Position numbers and translations under genes: made by a program. A DNA stretch of 64,000 nucleotides, taken from assembly GCA_027405735.1 (NCBI GenBank), contig JAPEHQ010000024.1, positions 434,001 through 498,000 of the forward strand. Reading direction: 5' to 3'. Source of the stretch: Mucor racemosus (taxonomy: Eukaryota > Mucoromycota > Mucoromycetes > Mucorales > Mucoraceae). Shown in pieces: positions 48,560-62,309 of this stretch (positions are counted from its first letter, which is position 1; each line of letters starts with the position of its first letter). The notes under the pieces were generated by a model. The model had not been told where the DNA came from, did not search any database, and saw only the letters and a list, made by a program, of their open reading frames with translations.

Positions 48560-51271
48560 ATGGCCTTCATGACTTATTTAGCACGCCATCAACATCAACA
48601 TCAACATCAACAAAATCAACAGCAGCAATCAATTGAATCTAATAAATATGTAAATAAACGATCGCAAACTTTGCCTACCGTAACCAAGAAAAAGAAAGAG
48701 ATTGGTGATTACATCCTATGTCGAACAATTGGCCGTGGTGCTTCTGGTAAGTTTAGCGTCTCTTATTGACCCTTTTTCTTTTCCTTTTTTATGATTTTTC
48801 CTATTTTGCTCTTAATCCCCCCCCCCTTTATTACTCCTCTTTAAAAATGTTTAAACTATAATCCCTAAAATCAACATAAAATTCTTTATAGGCCGCGTTA
48901 AACTCGGTATTCATAAACAAACGGGCGAAAAGGTTGCAATTAAAATGATTTCAAGAAGCCACCTAACAGCATCTTCAATTACTTCTAAATCAGTTCAAAG
49001 AGAATTGGCCGTTTTACAGCTATTGCACCATCCAAATCTAATTGATCTTCGTCAAGTATTACAAGATACCTCCAATGTTTATTTTGTAATGGAATATTTA
49101 GAAGGCGGCGAATTATTTCATGTTTTAGCAGAGAGAGGCAGATTACCTGAAAATGAAGCAAGACATCTATTTAGTCAATTAGTTACAGCACTCGACTGGT
49201 GTCATAACCATTACATTAGTCACCGTGATTTAAAACCTGAAAATATCTTGCTGGACAAGGAAAAGAAGAATATTAAAATTGCAGATTTTGGAATGGCAGC
49301 TATGCAGCAACCTAATGCATTACTAAGAACCAGTTGCGGGTAATTGTCTTGTTTTTTTTAAAATAGATCAAAACTTCTTATTAAATACTAGTTTGTAAAT
49401 AGATCCCCACATTATGCAAGTCCAGAAATTGTAAGAGTAAGTGATAATTTATAGATATAAATATCAAACATTCCACTTGAATATTGACATATTTCCTTTT
49501 ATAGGGGAAACGTTACGATGGCACAGCAACAGATGTCTGGTCCTGCGGGGCCATTTTATACGCTATGATGACTGGTCATCTACCATTTGATGATGAACAC
49601 ATGGGGAGATTATTGGCGAAAATTAAAACTGGAAGATATCGTGCATTACCTGATTACCTTTCACCTGATGCAAGAGATTTGATTAAGCGTATGCTGGTTG
49701 TTGATCCAGCAAAAAGAATGACTGTGAGTACTATTGACTGATGCATATATCGTACATGTTGGCTAAAACCTATCAATAGATGGCTGAAATATTAAATCAT
49801 CCTTGGTTGACAAATAAATCCTTTTTAGGAACTGAATTAAGATTCTTACAACATAATACAACCAACATGTTTAACCCATTAAATAACCCTGAATTACAAC
49901 CTTCTCTAGTTGAACATAAATCTGATTTAGATGGAAAGATTTGGGAAACGTTAAAAGTACTATGGAGAGAAAAATCTGAAGACGATTTAATAGCATGTTT
50001 ATCAAGACAAGGATCAAATGTACAAAAATTAACATGTAAATTATTAAAAGAAAGATTTATTCGATTAGAATCGATTGAGAATCATAGTGAGTACACACAA
50101 CAGTAGTCTTTACAATGTATATACTCAATTATCCACATGATAGGCTCCGTTAGTTTGCCTCTTCGAAGATCTTCCGTTATTGCAGATGATGTATTGATGA
50201 CTCCCCCGCTTCGCTCTTTACGCCATGGCAGTGATGATGTAGAATCTTATATTCTATCTACACCATATGAATCTTCTATTGATACAATGTCATGTTGCAG
50301 AACACTTGATTTACCTCCAACACCAAAAAGTACAACTACATTTCAACAATTAATTGACCCATCATCTTCTATTGTAACAATTGATAAAAGAAGGTAAATT
50401 ATTAAATTTATTAAAATGGAAAGACTCATGTGTGCTTATAATAACAATTAAATTTAGTAGTGACCAAAATGGTGATCCTTATTCAGTAATTAGCCCAATA
50501 ATGCAACAACAACAAAACCATTCTATTACTACTGCTGCTACTACTTCATTAATATCTTGTTCCCCTCGTCATCATTGGATACATGATGATGGTACATTAG
50601 CCCAAACTGAAGAAACCCGAGGATCAAAGTCAGATGCAGCAGATGTATTCATCATGACACAGCCCATAGAGAGCACTATAGTACAGCAGCAAGAATCCAG
50701 CAGGAGTACATGGTGGCTATATTCTAAAGATGAACCGCATCATCCAAATTGGTGGACTAAAACCTGTGATTACTTTCTTTTTAAAAGAAAAATGCCTGAA
50801 AAGGTAAATTAGTGTATTCACACATTCCATACATGTTTCTAATATTATCTTAGACTATTGCTATTGAATGCTACTCAAAGCACGAATGTGAAACAGCTGG
50901 AAAGTTGCATCAAGTTCTTGAAGAGTGCTTTCATGGAAAATTAACTGGAAGAATGTACCCTCATGGAAGAATTGTATGGAGCGGTTCCATGAAGAATAAA
51001 CCAAATTCATCTTGTTCCTTTATTTGCCATATGACTAAAATCAAAACTTCATCAAAGATTCGAATTCATTTTATTCTTAATCATGGTAATTTAATACATT
51101 TTAATTGTCTTTATCCTCCTTGCTTATTAACTTGTTTACATAGGCGACTGTGATAAATTGGAATCAAATATCAAGGATCTCCTTCAATGTCTCAATAAAT
51201 ATGAACTTGAATCAGATTGGATTACAAAATCAAATGGTTGGATTCATCCTGAAATTTCAATATGTAAATAA
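48560..51271 (+). CDS. Gin4/Hsl1/NIM1-type (AMPK-related) serine/threonine protein kinase
   Basis: This kinase group couples septin organisation, polarity and mitotic entry in fungi, and includes BRSK/SAD kinases in animals. Exons: 48560-48746, 48892-49339, 49403-49436, 49505-49723, 49780-50086, 50144-50393, 50458-50803, 50854-51085, 51144-51271, giving 716 residues. The N-terminus is Gln/His-rich. The kinase domain starts with IGRGASG (57-63), Lys80, HRDLKPENIL (Asp175), DFG (194-196) and CGSPHYASPEIV, the last characteristic of this family. A Ser/Thr-rich middle with LPPTPK follows. The last 100 residues (TIAIECYSKHECETAGKL onward) look like a KA1-type membrane-binding domain. The acceptor of intron 6 is ambiguous by three bases. 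Confidence 0.93.
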
Positions 51272-53099
51272 TTTTCAGTACACCAAAATAATCGCCACGA
51301 ACACAAACACATTTTATTAATATATTGTTTAAATCAACAGCATAATACATGGCTCTACTGCTTGCAGTAAACAGCGACATGCAAAAAAACAAATGTACTT
51401 TATTATTACCCCTCCTCCTCCTCCTCCTGCTCCTCCCCCCCCCCCTCCTTTTTATCCCTTGCCAACACCCTTTATTTTTATTTTATGTCTATATATATAC
51501 ATTATATAAAATAATAGCAACAAAGAAATATAAATCTTCTTATCGTCATTACTACATTCTAGATTCCCCTGATATTTATGTATAAATATCTATTTTTAAT
51601 TCCATTGTCCAATGTGTAATCTATCTACTCCTTTTTTGTGTTATATTTAATGCAAGTATTACATGACAGAAATCAACTTTTTAAGAGAAGAGGGAGTAAA
51701 GTGTGGTATACTTTTTGTTATATAATGTGTATTTTATTTAATCATACATACATCTATACATGTTCTGTTTCTGCGCAAAATTGTATCGTTTAGTATAATA
51801 TAATTATTTGTCTTTAACTATTACATATAGCCATGCAATTCATATGTACGTAGTATAAATGTGTACATGAGATTTTAAATATAGACATAATCTCAATAAT
51901 GCAATACACAGAATAACAAAAATGCATGTATGTACATTGCGCGTATCATTTGCTCTGTATTTCTTTCTTATCATCAATTCTTACATTACATACACATACA
52001 CAAATGATTTATAATACCATTTTTAGGCAAATTGAAAAAATACCAAATCACATACACCATGTTGGGTATTTCTTGTGTTGAAATAAAGCCCAACTAATGC
52101 TTCTTGTCATTCTAAATATTGACATTAATTACTACTAAAGGTGATATTATAGTGCGAGTGTATGATATGACGTTTTGTATATAAATATATGCTTCCAGAA
52201 TATATTAAAGGTAGTAAATATTAAACTTTCTTTTTGTTTTCGATGTATTGTTTCGTCAATAAAGTATTATGTAAACGTGTGTATTTTAGTATTAAAATCT
52301 TTGGATCGAAAATTAATTTTCAAAGATCAATACATATACTGAGCCCAGTTACATATATAGTATAACAACTGACGTATGTACACAGCATTAGTTTCAGAAC
52401 TAACAAATATCAGATTTCAAAATCGACCTCAGACACATTATTACACAAATAATGTTACTGGAATCTTGGATCCCGTATGAAATGCAATCAAATGCATTAT
52501 TCACATCTCACATATGATGTTTGATGATTCATGGTATATAATCTCTGTTTATGTAAGGCTATCGATATATCAGAAGCATACTTTTTTCCTGATATATCAT
52601 CATTATTATGTATACTGTTGTGTGTAAAATATCTTGCCATCTTTAGAATGGACATTTTTTAGAGCCAAGATAACTTTTCATAAATAAATTCAGCCTCCAA
52701 CTAAGACAACAAACGGCTAAAAGGCTAATGTTTGAGAGAACATATGTACAAACATGAAAATTAATTTAAATTTTGATTAGATACATTGCATCTAAATGGA
52801 AGCTCCCTATTATAATTTTAATCAAACACGTAGATTATCAATTGAACAAAAAGATTTTTATCAAGTCGATTTTGTGGTAGTTATTATTAGTTTGACTAAA
52901 ATGTCTGACATTGCATAGATAGAGCCTCATAGATTCGAATCAGTTGACGAACTTTTGCATTAAAGAAAAAATAGCCTTTACCAAAAAGTTCTATTTTTTA
53001 AAAAAATAATACAACTGGCCGTTATTACATACTTGATTGTAACTGCAGCCCTTTTTTTTTTATTGTAAAATTTAAATTTTCAAATGCAAATTTTCATAA
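51272..53099. other. Gene-free region downstream of the kinase gene
   Basis: It holds a C/T microsatellite (about 51409-51450) and AT-rich sequence. Short open frames here have no recognisable content and none of the repeat families of the islands was noticed before about 53100. Confidence 0.5.
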
Positions 53100-54370
53100 T
53101 TCCCAAACTTTAAAATTGGAGCGTGCCCTATTTTCCATAACCAAATACTTTTTATAATCTACCTCAGACAATAATAAATAGATATGAATCCGTCGCATTA
53201 CGCTACTTATTCCTAAATTTATTGCATACTTTGCGAACGACATAAAATCAGGTAAAATTCGCTGCTTTTTCCTTGAAAATTGGGCCTTACTTTTTATCCT
53301 TGCTCTATTTTTTTTTTCATTAAATAACACCAAAAATAAAATATATGCCAATGTACCTGAGATGTTAAGCTTTAATGCAAAAATGAGTATCTGGAAATAT
53401 CCTGTTTTTTGCAGTTGGTATTAATTTTTCAGTGCTAATGTTTCAGGTTTTTTACGCGTATTTCACTGATAAAAATTAAAAACTTTGAGCTTTCATATCT
53501 CTACAAAAAAATAAGCTATACTAACACTTTTTAATAATAAAACTTGCTTGTTTTAAGGTGTTCTATAACATGTTTTAATATAAAAAAATTCTGAGCACTT
53601 TTATTTTTTTCATTTTTTTGACATTTCTATAGTAGATTTCAAAATATTCGTTAAATTGAGCAGTATTTTTTTTACAATCGTATCATTAATCTCATTGAGC
53701 TCTCTTGGATCCAATTTAGTTTTTTTCAAAATATTGATTTTTCGTAGAGATATCCTCAAAAATGTGTACAAAAAGGTACTTTCATTTCTAGCGTCCATTT
53801 TCCCCTTGTATACCCTCATCCCAAATTCTGAATTTGAAAAAATTTGGACAAAAATCTTGTTTTCTCTACATAAAATATTGCTAGAAGGTTCAGTAATGGC
53901 TAGATCGATAGATAATTTTGTAGCGCATCATTTAAATTAATTATATTTGGAACATATTTATAAAAAGCAATGAATATCATTGAAAAACCTCTAAAATTTC
54001 AATCATGTTTTACTCAAAATTTAATAGGGATTATTTGTCTGAATTTTGTTTAGATAGATACATACCCCAAAACTCTACAAAAAATATTTAATACACTAGG
54101 CCAATTTACTTTGCAGTTCATGAGCCATTAAGCGATTTTATTTTTTGCTTCATTTTCTGATCGATTTTTACAAAACGATTTTCGAACTCAGTTAGCATTG
54201 GCTGTAAGCTGTTTATGAACTATTACTTTGATTATCTTGATGAAAAACCAATATTTTTTCCTGAAGCAAAAATGGCAAAGTAGCTTTATGTTATATCTAT
54301 GTTGTGAATAAATAAAAAGATGACCCCTTCTGGATTTTAAATATTATAATTGATTTTAGGCCGATGTTAG
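53100..54370 (-). repeat. Family 3 repeat, copy 3 (inverted)
   Basis: Minus-strand counterpart of 12930-14370. It holds the longest version (94 codons, 53656-53940, read on the plus strand here) of the short frame seen in several copies. Confidence 0.7.
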
Positions 54371-54900
54371 TGCGGAATATATGAGGATATTTGCGAAAAA
54401 AAATATAAAACAGTAAAATTCAACTAGATGAATATAGGTTTTTATTATTAAATTAACCGAAGTGTATTAAACTGAAGGACTCTACTTTGACAGGTTGATG
54501 TTCCTTTTTATATAGCTTTGTTGTTTTGCTATGGATAAACGTTATAATGTTAGTTTTCCTTGGCATCTATGTGGATTATGAATGATACATCAGATCAAGT
54601 CATAAACATCTTCATTGTAGTGCTAGATTTCATCTCAGGTACCTATTTATGTACTAAAGTATGATCATAGTCTACCATAGTGTATTCATTCACGGTATCC
54701 AAATACACTAATTAGTCTTTTATTATAGAATGTCAAGATCCTGTATTTTGGTTATTTAGTTTGTATTTAGCATGAATTAGCATACTTCATATCTCGTTAT
54801 GGCATAAATCTATTCATGTCTGCGGTGTTATATGTTTAAAATTAGGTGGAATGGAAATCAAAAATGAACATACTCTACATAATATCGAAATCAACCGCCA
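54371..54900. mobile_element. Diverged LTR-like fragment related to solo LTR 4
   Basis: It starts TGCGGAATATATGAGG and shares block order with 30649-31082, including TTTTTATATAGC and GGAATGGAAATC. No matching 5-bp duplication was found, so at least one end is rearranged. Confidence 0.5.
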
Positions 54901-55105
54901 ATTAACTTATAAGAAAATGACAATACAAATAAAAAATATTCTTATTAAACACCTGTAAAATAGGCATCAACACACAAATATCTACTGTTTTACAATTTAT
55001 ATAAATACAGTATTCTTTATGAAGATACTATTTTTTTTTTCGTCAGATTTATTTAAATCATAATAAATTCTTGGAAAGAATATAATTTTATTTGTCAATG
55101 CTGTT
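54901..55105 (-). mobile_element. Partial LTR related to solo LTR 3
   Basis: Read on the minus strand it matches 28480-28680 (GTTGATGCCTATTTTACAGG and neighbours). It lacks ends and target duplications. Confidence 0.5.
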
Positions 55106-55780
55106 GTATGCCACCGAGTACCATACATTATCAGCTTCTACGGTATCAATAAATCTTACAATCTATTGATTACGGCATGTATTGAAGTGCAAAGTCTTGA
55201 TATCGGATATTATAAATAAGAAACTTCTAGTGTACGAAGTATATTTAGCAGCAATTAACAAGAACGCTTGGATGTCAATTATGACAACATATTATTTCGT
55301 CTCAGTGGTTAATCAATCAATTAGCTATCAAATCAACACCCAAGCACATTTAGCGCAGCATTGAAACAAGACAACTCCCAAGCTCTGCAAGCACGGTTAA
55401 ATGATGATTCATCCATTTCAGTTCATAATAGATTACTATCAAACAGATCTAATGGTTCAATAGTGCCTTAAATTACATCTCAGCTCTCAGGACCTCAATG
55501 TCAAATCAATCTAAAGGACCATACTTTTATATCTAAATAAACGATATCTTGTTTGTATTATACAGTTGTTGAAGAACAACTGATTCATTACTCATTCTCC
55601 TTTAATTGTATTCTTTTTTAAGTATTATTTATCAAACATGAAAATATAGGACACAACAGGTGGTTTTATTGGACAGAAATACCATGCTTTGCTGATGGTT
55701 TTCTCAATTTACAGTGATTTGTAAAAATAGAAATATAAACTTTTATGCAGGATATATTTAAATCTACCATCATCATGTAT
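55106..55780 (+). repeat. Family 2 repeat, copy with intact solo-LTR empty sites
   Basis: It matches 61777-62300 and provides the uninterrupted target sequences of solo LTRs 1 and 3. Confidence 0.7.
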
Positions 55781-57430
55781 AATTGGAGATTATTTGGATC
55801 AATATTCACAAGGATGGGGGTTTTTTTTCTTTGTTTTTTGCAGTTGTAAATATTAGTTTATTATTTGTAAATCTTAAAATTCATTATCCATGGCTTAATT
55901 TCTGTATTCACAAGATAGGTCTAATTGCTTGCTACTCTGCATTTTTTGTTTTAGCAAAAACGTTGACTTTTCATCAGGATAACCAAAATAATAGTTCTTA
56001 TCACAGCTTGAAATCCATCACAACGGGATTCCAAAATTTATTTGTTGAAATGAATGAAAAATGATTCAAAAAAAAAACAAAATCGCTTAATGGCTCATGA
56101 GCTGCAAAGTAAGTCGACCTAAATAGTTTTCGTACAGTTTTGAATTCTGCATCTATCTGAATAAAAATTAGTCAAACATTTTACATTAAATTTTGTGTAA
56201 AATGCAATTGAAATTTTGGAGGTTTTTTGAAGATACACATCACTTTTTATAAGCGTATTTAATTTATAATACGCTGCAAGGATGCACACAAAAACTATCT
56301 ATCGATCGAGCTATTGTAAAATCTTCTAGCTGCATTCTTTGTTGAGAAAACAAGATTTTTGTCCAAATTTTTTTCAGTTTCCGAATTTGGGATGAGGGTA
56401 TACAACAAGGGAAAATGGAAGCTAGAAATGGAGGAGGTACATTTTTGTATACGTTTTTGAGAATATCTTCATGAAAAATCAATATTTTAAAAAAAGCTAA
56501 ATTGGATCCGAGAGAGCTCAACTAGCTGAATGACATAAATATAAAAAAATCGTTGTTCAATTTAACAAATATTTTGAAATTTACTGTAGAAATGCCAAAA
56601 AAAATGAAAAAAATAAAACTGCTCAGACTTTTTTTATATTCAGATATTTTATAGAGCACTTCAAAACAAGTAAGTTTTATTATTAAAAAGTGTTAGTATA
56701 GCTTATTTTTTTGTAGAGATATGAAGCCTCAAAGTTTTCAATCCATTAGCAGTAAAAAATTAATACCAACTGTAAAAAATAGAATATTTCCGGATACTTA
56801 TTTTGGATTAAAGTGGAACATCTCAGGTACATTGGCATATAATTGTTTTCTTGGTGTTATTTAGTGGAAAAAAAAGTAGAGCAGGGATGAGAAATGAGAC
56901 CTACTAGTTTACAAGGAAAAAGTAGTAAACTTTACGTGTTTTTGAGACTTTATGAGATATAAAATAAATTTAGGAATAGGTAGCATAATGCAATCAATCT
57001 ATTTCTGTTTAGTAGTATCTAAAGTATATCTTAAAAATGTTTATTATGAGATTAGTTATAGAAAGAATGGATACTCCGATTTTGAGGATTGAAACTATAA
57101 AATTTTCCTTTGAAAATTCAAATTTAATATTAAAATTCATTTTAACTTATTGAGCGTAGTTTTTTCATGTACTACAGCAGGTCAAAATAGGTCGTGAGAG
57201 ACAGAATAAACAAAATAAATTGTAATTTTTTATTGATTACTTAGTAAGAAAAATATGTACATAAGTATTATAGAATGTGATTGTTTAGCTTCTACATGGA
57301 AAAAATCTAAAAATCATTTTTATTATATATACTGTATTAACAGATATTGCTTTCCTGTGGAGATCGGACGAGATCTGGGATTTTCAACGTTGATGACCAT
57401 AACTTTTATAGATTATAAAAAATTTGTTAA
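55781..57430 (+). repeat. Family 3 repeat, copy 4
   Basis: It follows family 2 directly, as at 62310-63450, so the two families are parts of one larger unit. Confidence 0.7.
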
Positions 57431-57942
57431 CTTACTATATTGTATAATACACGTTTTATCTACTATTACATTTTTGTATATATACGTAACGCAATTTTGT
57501 ATTTACTGATTATATGCTCGCTGGGAACTTCAGTTATATTTTCTAGTGAAATAAATTTATCTTTTGCATTATTATACCTAGCATAATTACGTGACATACT
57601 GTAGGGCAAAAATAGCAGAATTTTCTTTGTATCTTAATCAGAAATAAAGATTTTTTTGTAAAACAAATTGCAGCTGATTCCGAAAAAATAGCAGTAATAT
57701 ATCCAAAAAAAAAAAATGATGGTCAAATTGCTCAATATTGCACAAATCGAGAAAAACAAAATAACAGACAAGTAGAAGGATGGCAATTATAAAGAAGCAA
57801 ACATAAAGGGGACTTTTGTTCTAGCTGCTACACTTATGCGCTTTACAGCTAGTTCAAACGGAGAGGCTTTGGGTTCGAAACTCGTGTAAACCGGATTTTC
57901 TTCGGAACTTGTGTTTGCCGGGCTAGAAGCGCAGCTAATCAC
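57431..57942. other. Unassigned sequence before copy E
   Basis: No ORF is supported. A GGGTTCGAAACTC word at about 57872 resembles a polymerase III B box but lacks a credible A box and tRNA folding. Confidence 0.35.
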
Positions 57943-60878
57943 CACTACGGCAGACCTGTGCTGCACAAGATGATTTCCTTGTACCCAGATGAGCTGTACA
58001 CAATAGCCTGAGCTGTTGTGCCTACTGAATATAACTAAAAAGATAATAAGATGCACATGGGCACATCAAAACAAACTGCATACGAGCACAACGTTAAGCC
58101 TGTATGTGCAGAATTATAGATTCTGTCCATATGAATGGCATTAATCCCATGTGTGCATAATAGTAGTAGAAGGTCCCATAAGCATATCATTATCCCTATT
58201 TGTGCATAATAATTAAATTTGACCATGAGCATAATGAGCTGATTGTATGGGTACAAATTAGTTTGTACATGAGCATCGTGCCGTTCTCAAAATTCCATTG
58301 CATTTTTTACTGGAATGTGTTTTTAAATTACATTTATTTTTATTAATATAGATAATAGATAACACAATTTAATATGTTGTGATGTAGATCAATACATCAT
58401 GCAAGAGCCAATGTATTTACGATGTACTGTATCATCATTTGTAAATATGTTTATAGCTACTGTATAATGTTTACAGCAACAATGATTTTACTCAACAAGC
58501 AGGCATAAACTTAAATACCACTTACTGCTTAAATTTATATGCAAGCCAAATCTAAGATTATATATATTACTTTATCCCACATAAAACTTGAGCAAATTAA
58601 CCTTCTTCAAACTTATTATTTTGGTTTACAATTGTCAGCTGTAAAAAGATTTGTTTTCACGTATATATAGCTATGGTCATAACTATGGCTATTATACAAG
58701 GCATTAGATTGTTCTTTTTTTATTTTTGTTTCTCTATCATTTAAAATTTCATCACTTTTCTGGAACGTTTTATGGGTTTGCAGCCAGTTACAGCTTTTCA
58801 TTGAGTAGATACACATATTATTGCCTTCGATTTGATCGGGTAATCACGAAATACGTCCAACACTACAGTAGTAAATAATAATATTTGATCTTAGAATGCG
58901 GTTAAATGAAAATGTCAGCCTCTAATATAGACTGCTACCTATATTACAAATATTAGTCCCTTATATTAGCATGCGTATTCAGATACAAGAAAAGAATACC
59001 GGTTTGCTAGTCTAATATGCCTTATCAAACAGTGAATAAATCCTTGGGATATGAAAACAAAAATAGAGAAACAACACACGTAGAAAAGGATTTTCTAGGC
59101 TTTACATTATTTAGCGCAATTAAAATCCTGCTAAATTGCACATTTCAGCCAATGTAAAAGCAGTATTATAGCGCATTAACCATAAACAAAACAAAGCAGG
59201 CAATATTTGTTGTCATAGAAACACACATTTTTCTACCAGAAAAACTGTTTGTCATATCATAGATTCATTAAAAAATTGCAAAAGCGAGCCCGTTAAACGA
59301 CGCCGTAATTGAGCATAGCAAGATTGAAGGGTTAAGTCTCTTATACTATGATATATTTAAGTTTTAAATAAAACAGGGTTTCTTTCTTTTTAACTTTTCT
59401 TATATTTAACCACATACGGTCTGAAAATTCAGTTTTTGTAGCGGACATTTTCAAAGCTCATTTTATCCTTACTAACACTCATAATTTTGATCAAAAAACA
59501 GAAAAATCAATTTTTGATACCAAAATCAATGTTTAAATACACTACATTGTGAGAGAAAATTGTAGATATAACTAATACACATTTTATAAAAGCTTAATAT
59601 TAAATGTTAAGTAATGAAAATTTGTAATTTTGGCCCAAAAACGGTTTTTTGATTAAAGGATTTTCATGTAATATTTTGCAATAAAAATGTTTGTTGTTTT
59701 TTATTGAGCAAATAGAGCGTTAAAATTTGCATATGTGTATATTTTTTGTTTTTATAATTGGTAGTATAATTAACTCTAGATTTGCAAAATCAGAAGAAAA
59801 AAATTAAAAAATGTCAAAATTGATGATCCGGACAAGAATAATTTTCGAAATTAATATTCTGCTTATAAGCCTTGTAAGTCTTAAAAATAAGAGATTTCAT
59901 AATACTTGAGAACTTTTTCAAGAATTTACGATGCTGTACCCACTTGATTCAAGCTTATTACTGTAAATCTGTATATATGTCAATACTGTGTGGTAGTTTA
60001 TTTGATGATAACATAGTCCTACCTTACAATTATTATGCTAGACGTAATTTACATTGGGCTTCAATCTTACCTCTCCAATATCATCAAAAACATAAACATA
60101 AACATGGCCATCACTGGAACCTGTTGCCGTCTTTTTATCCTCTTTGTCCCAAGTCAATTTATTCAATGCTTTACTAGAACCAACTTAAGTACTTACAAAT
60201 AATTCCTTGGTATTTTTATTCAAATTTTATAAACTAAATTGACTGGTTCCATCTACAGTAATATCAGACGCATCATCAGCCCGCCTTATGATAAATGGCA
60301 ATCTAAAATTAGAAACATCCCATTGTCATTGTTATAAGCTATGAAAATCTTGATTTTTAATAATACAGCAGTCAAATAAAAAACAAGATAATACTAATAG
60401 CATATGCTGAGTATTTAACATCAAAATAAGTTTTATCAAGTATGCTTTTAAACCCTTCTTTTAAAAACCCTGAGGCAAATACAACACCTTGGTCCTGTAA
60501 TTTCTATCCATCAAACTGTCGCAATTTTCACTATATAATGAATACACTTTTTATCAATCTGGACCTCGATGTATATTGGTTATCAGTTTTTTACGAATTG
60601 TATTTTCTTTGATTTATCAATATTCAGTCATATTAAACAATGATTTGTAGCATTCCCACCAAAAAAGAATAAATGCTTCAAGAGCTTTCTGCATATCAAA
60701 TTATGCGATTTAGTAGCAATGATTGCATTTAACAATTTTTTTTGCATCTATTAATGTTTAATCAAAATAATTAATAACTTCCTTCAAAAGTAAGCTTTGC
60801 TTTATACATTTACATTCATCTATCTAATAAATGACATTGCATTTATTATCCGTTATATCAATCAACCAACTTTATCTT
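57943..60878 (+). mobile_element. CACTA-like copy E, intact left end, truncated on the right
   Basis: It begins CACTACGGCAGACCTG, contains the subterminal motif cluster (about 58040-58280), the common arm and the dynein exon, and stops at about 60878 where an LTR-like fragment starts. It lacks nested solo LTRs and serves as the empty-site reference for solo LTRs 2 and 4. Confidence 0.8.
60071..60302 (-). pseudogene. Dynein intermediate chain exon fragment (copy E)
   Basis: Same captured exon, minus strand, with the shared TAA and private substitutions. Confidence 0.75.
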
Positions 60879-61165
60879 GTTGGTTTAATAATGAAAAAAA
60901 CTTAATTATAAAAGAAGCGATGGGAAATAGAATTATCACTCTTCTAAGTTTATTCGATGTATAAAGTAGTAAAGCCACGATCCATCTACTTGATGGATCA
61001 TTGTGGTATTTATATTCCTTGTTTAATTCAGATTACTAATGCAGTAATTTGATCTTCTTGGGTTTAAAGCTGATGGGAAAGGGATCAGCAATTACTAATT
61101 CAGTTTATACAATTATGTATAATTGTTGTTTGTTATTTTAAATTATAGTTAAGTTTTTATATTTC
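60879..61165. mobile_element. Truncated LTR related to solo LTR 1
   Basis: It matches 12000-12290 (AAGCGATGG, CCATCTACTTGATGGATCA, GATCTTCTTGG-like). The end matching TTCACATCA is absent. Confidence 0.55.
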
Positions 61166-61261
61166 ATGAACTTTGTTGTATGTCACCTAGTATCATATGT
61201 TATCACCTTCTACAGTATCGATACATCTTACAATCTATTGACTATGTCGTATATTTTCAGG

Positions 61262-62240
61262 ATTGATAAATAATACTTGAAAAGAATACAATTATAAAAG
61301 AATGAGTAATTAATCAGTTCTTCAACTGTATGATAAAAACAAGAAATCGTTTATTTAGATATAAAAGTATGGCCTTTTATATTGATTTGACATTGAGATC
61401 CTGAGATGTAATTTAAGGCACTATTGAACCATTAGATTTGTTTGATAGTAATCGATGGATTGAAATGAATCAATCATAGTTTAACCGTTCTTGCAGAGCT
61501 TGTGAGTTGTCTTGTTTCAATGCTGCGCTAAATATGCTTGGATGTTGATTTGATAGCTACTTGATTGTTGGTTAACTGCTGGGGTAAAATAATGTGGTGT
61601 CATAATTGAGGTCCAAGCGTTCTTGGTAATTACTGGATTAAACTTGGTACGCTAGGAGGCTCTTATATCCGACATCAAGACTTTGCACTTCAATATATGT
61701 CGTAGTCAATAGATTGTAAGATGTATTGATACTGTAGAAGGTGATAATGTATGATACTACTAGGTGGAATACCACAGACTACGACATATATTGAAGTGCA
61801 AAGTCTTGATGTCGGATATAAGAGCCTCCTAGCGTACCAAGTTTAATCCAGTAATTACCCCAGGAATGCTTGGACTTCAATTATGACACTATATTATTTC
61901 ATCTCAGTGGTTAATCAATCAATTAGCTATCAAATCAACATCCAAGCACATTTAGTGCAGCATTGAAACAAGGCAACTCATAAGCTCTTCAAGCATGGTT
62001 AAATGATGATTCATCCATTTAAATCCATAGTAGATTACTATCAAACTGATCTAATAGTTCAATAGTGCCTTAAACTACACCTCCGCTCTCAGGACCTCAA
62101 TGTCAAATCAATCTAAAAGACCATACTTTTATATCTAAATAAACGATATCTTGTTTGTATTATACAGTTGTTGAAGAACAACTGATTCATTACTCATTCT
62201 CCTTTAATTTTATTCTTTTTTAAGTATTATTTATCAAACA
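61262..62240. repeat. Palindrome of two family 2 copies
   Basis: Arms 61262-61707 and 61777-62240 are inverted copies around a spacer of about 70 bp. The central bases GACTACGACATATATTGAAG pair with CTTCAATATATGTCGTAGTC. Confidence 0.8.
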
Positions 62241-62309
62241 TGAAAATATAGGACACAACAGATGGTTTTATTGACAAAAATATCATGTTTTACTGATGAT
62301 TTCCTCAAC

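Noticed and set aside
57840..57900. tRNA-like or SINE-like polymerase III promoter (GGGTTCGAAACTC)
   Set aside because: The B-box match is partial, no proper A box is at the right distance, and no cloverleaf can be drawn.
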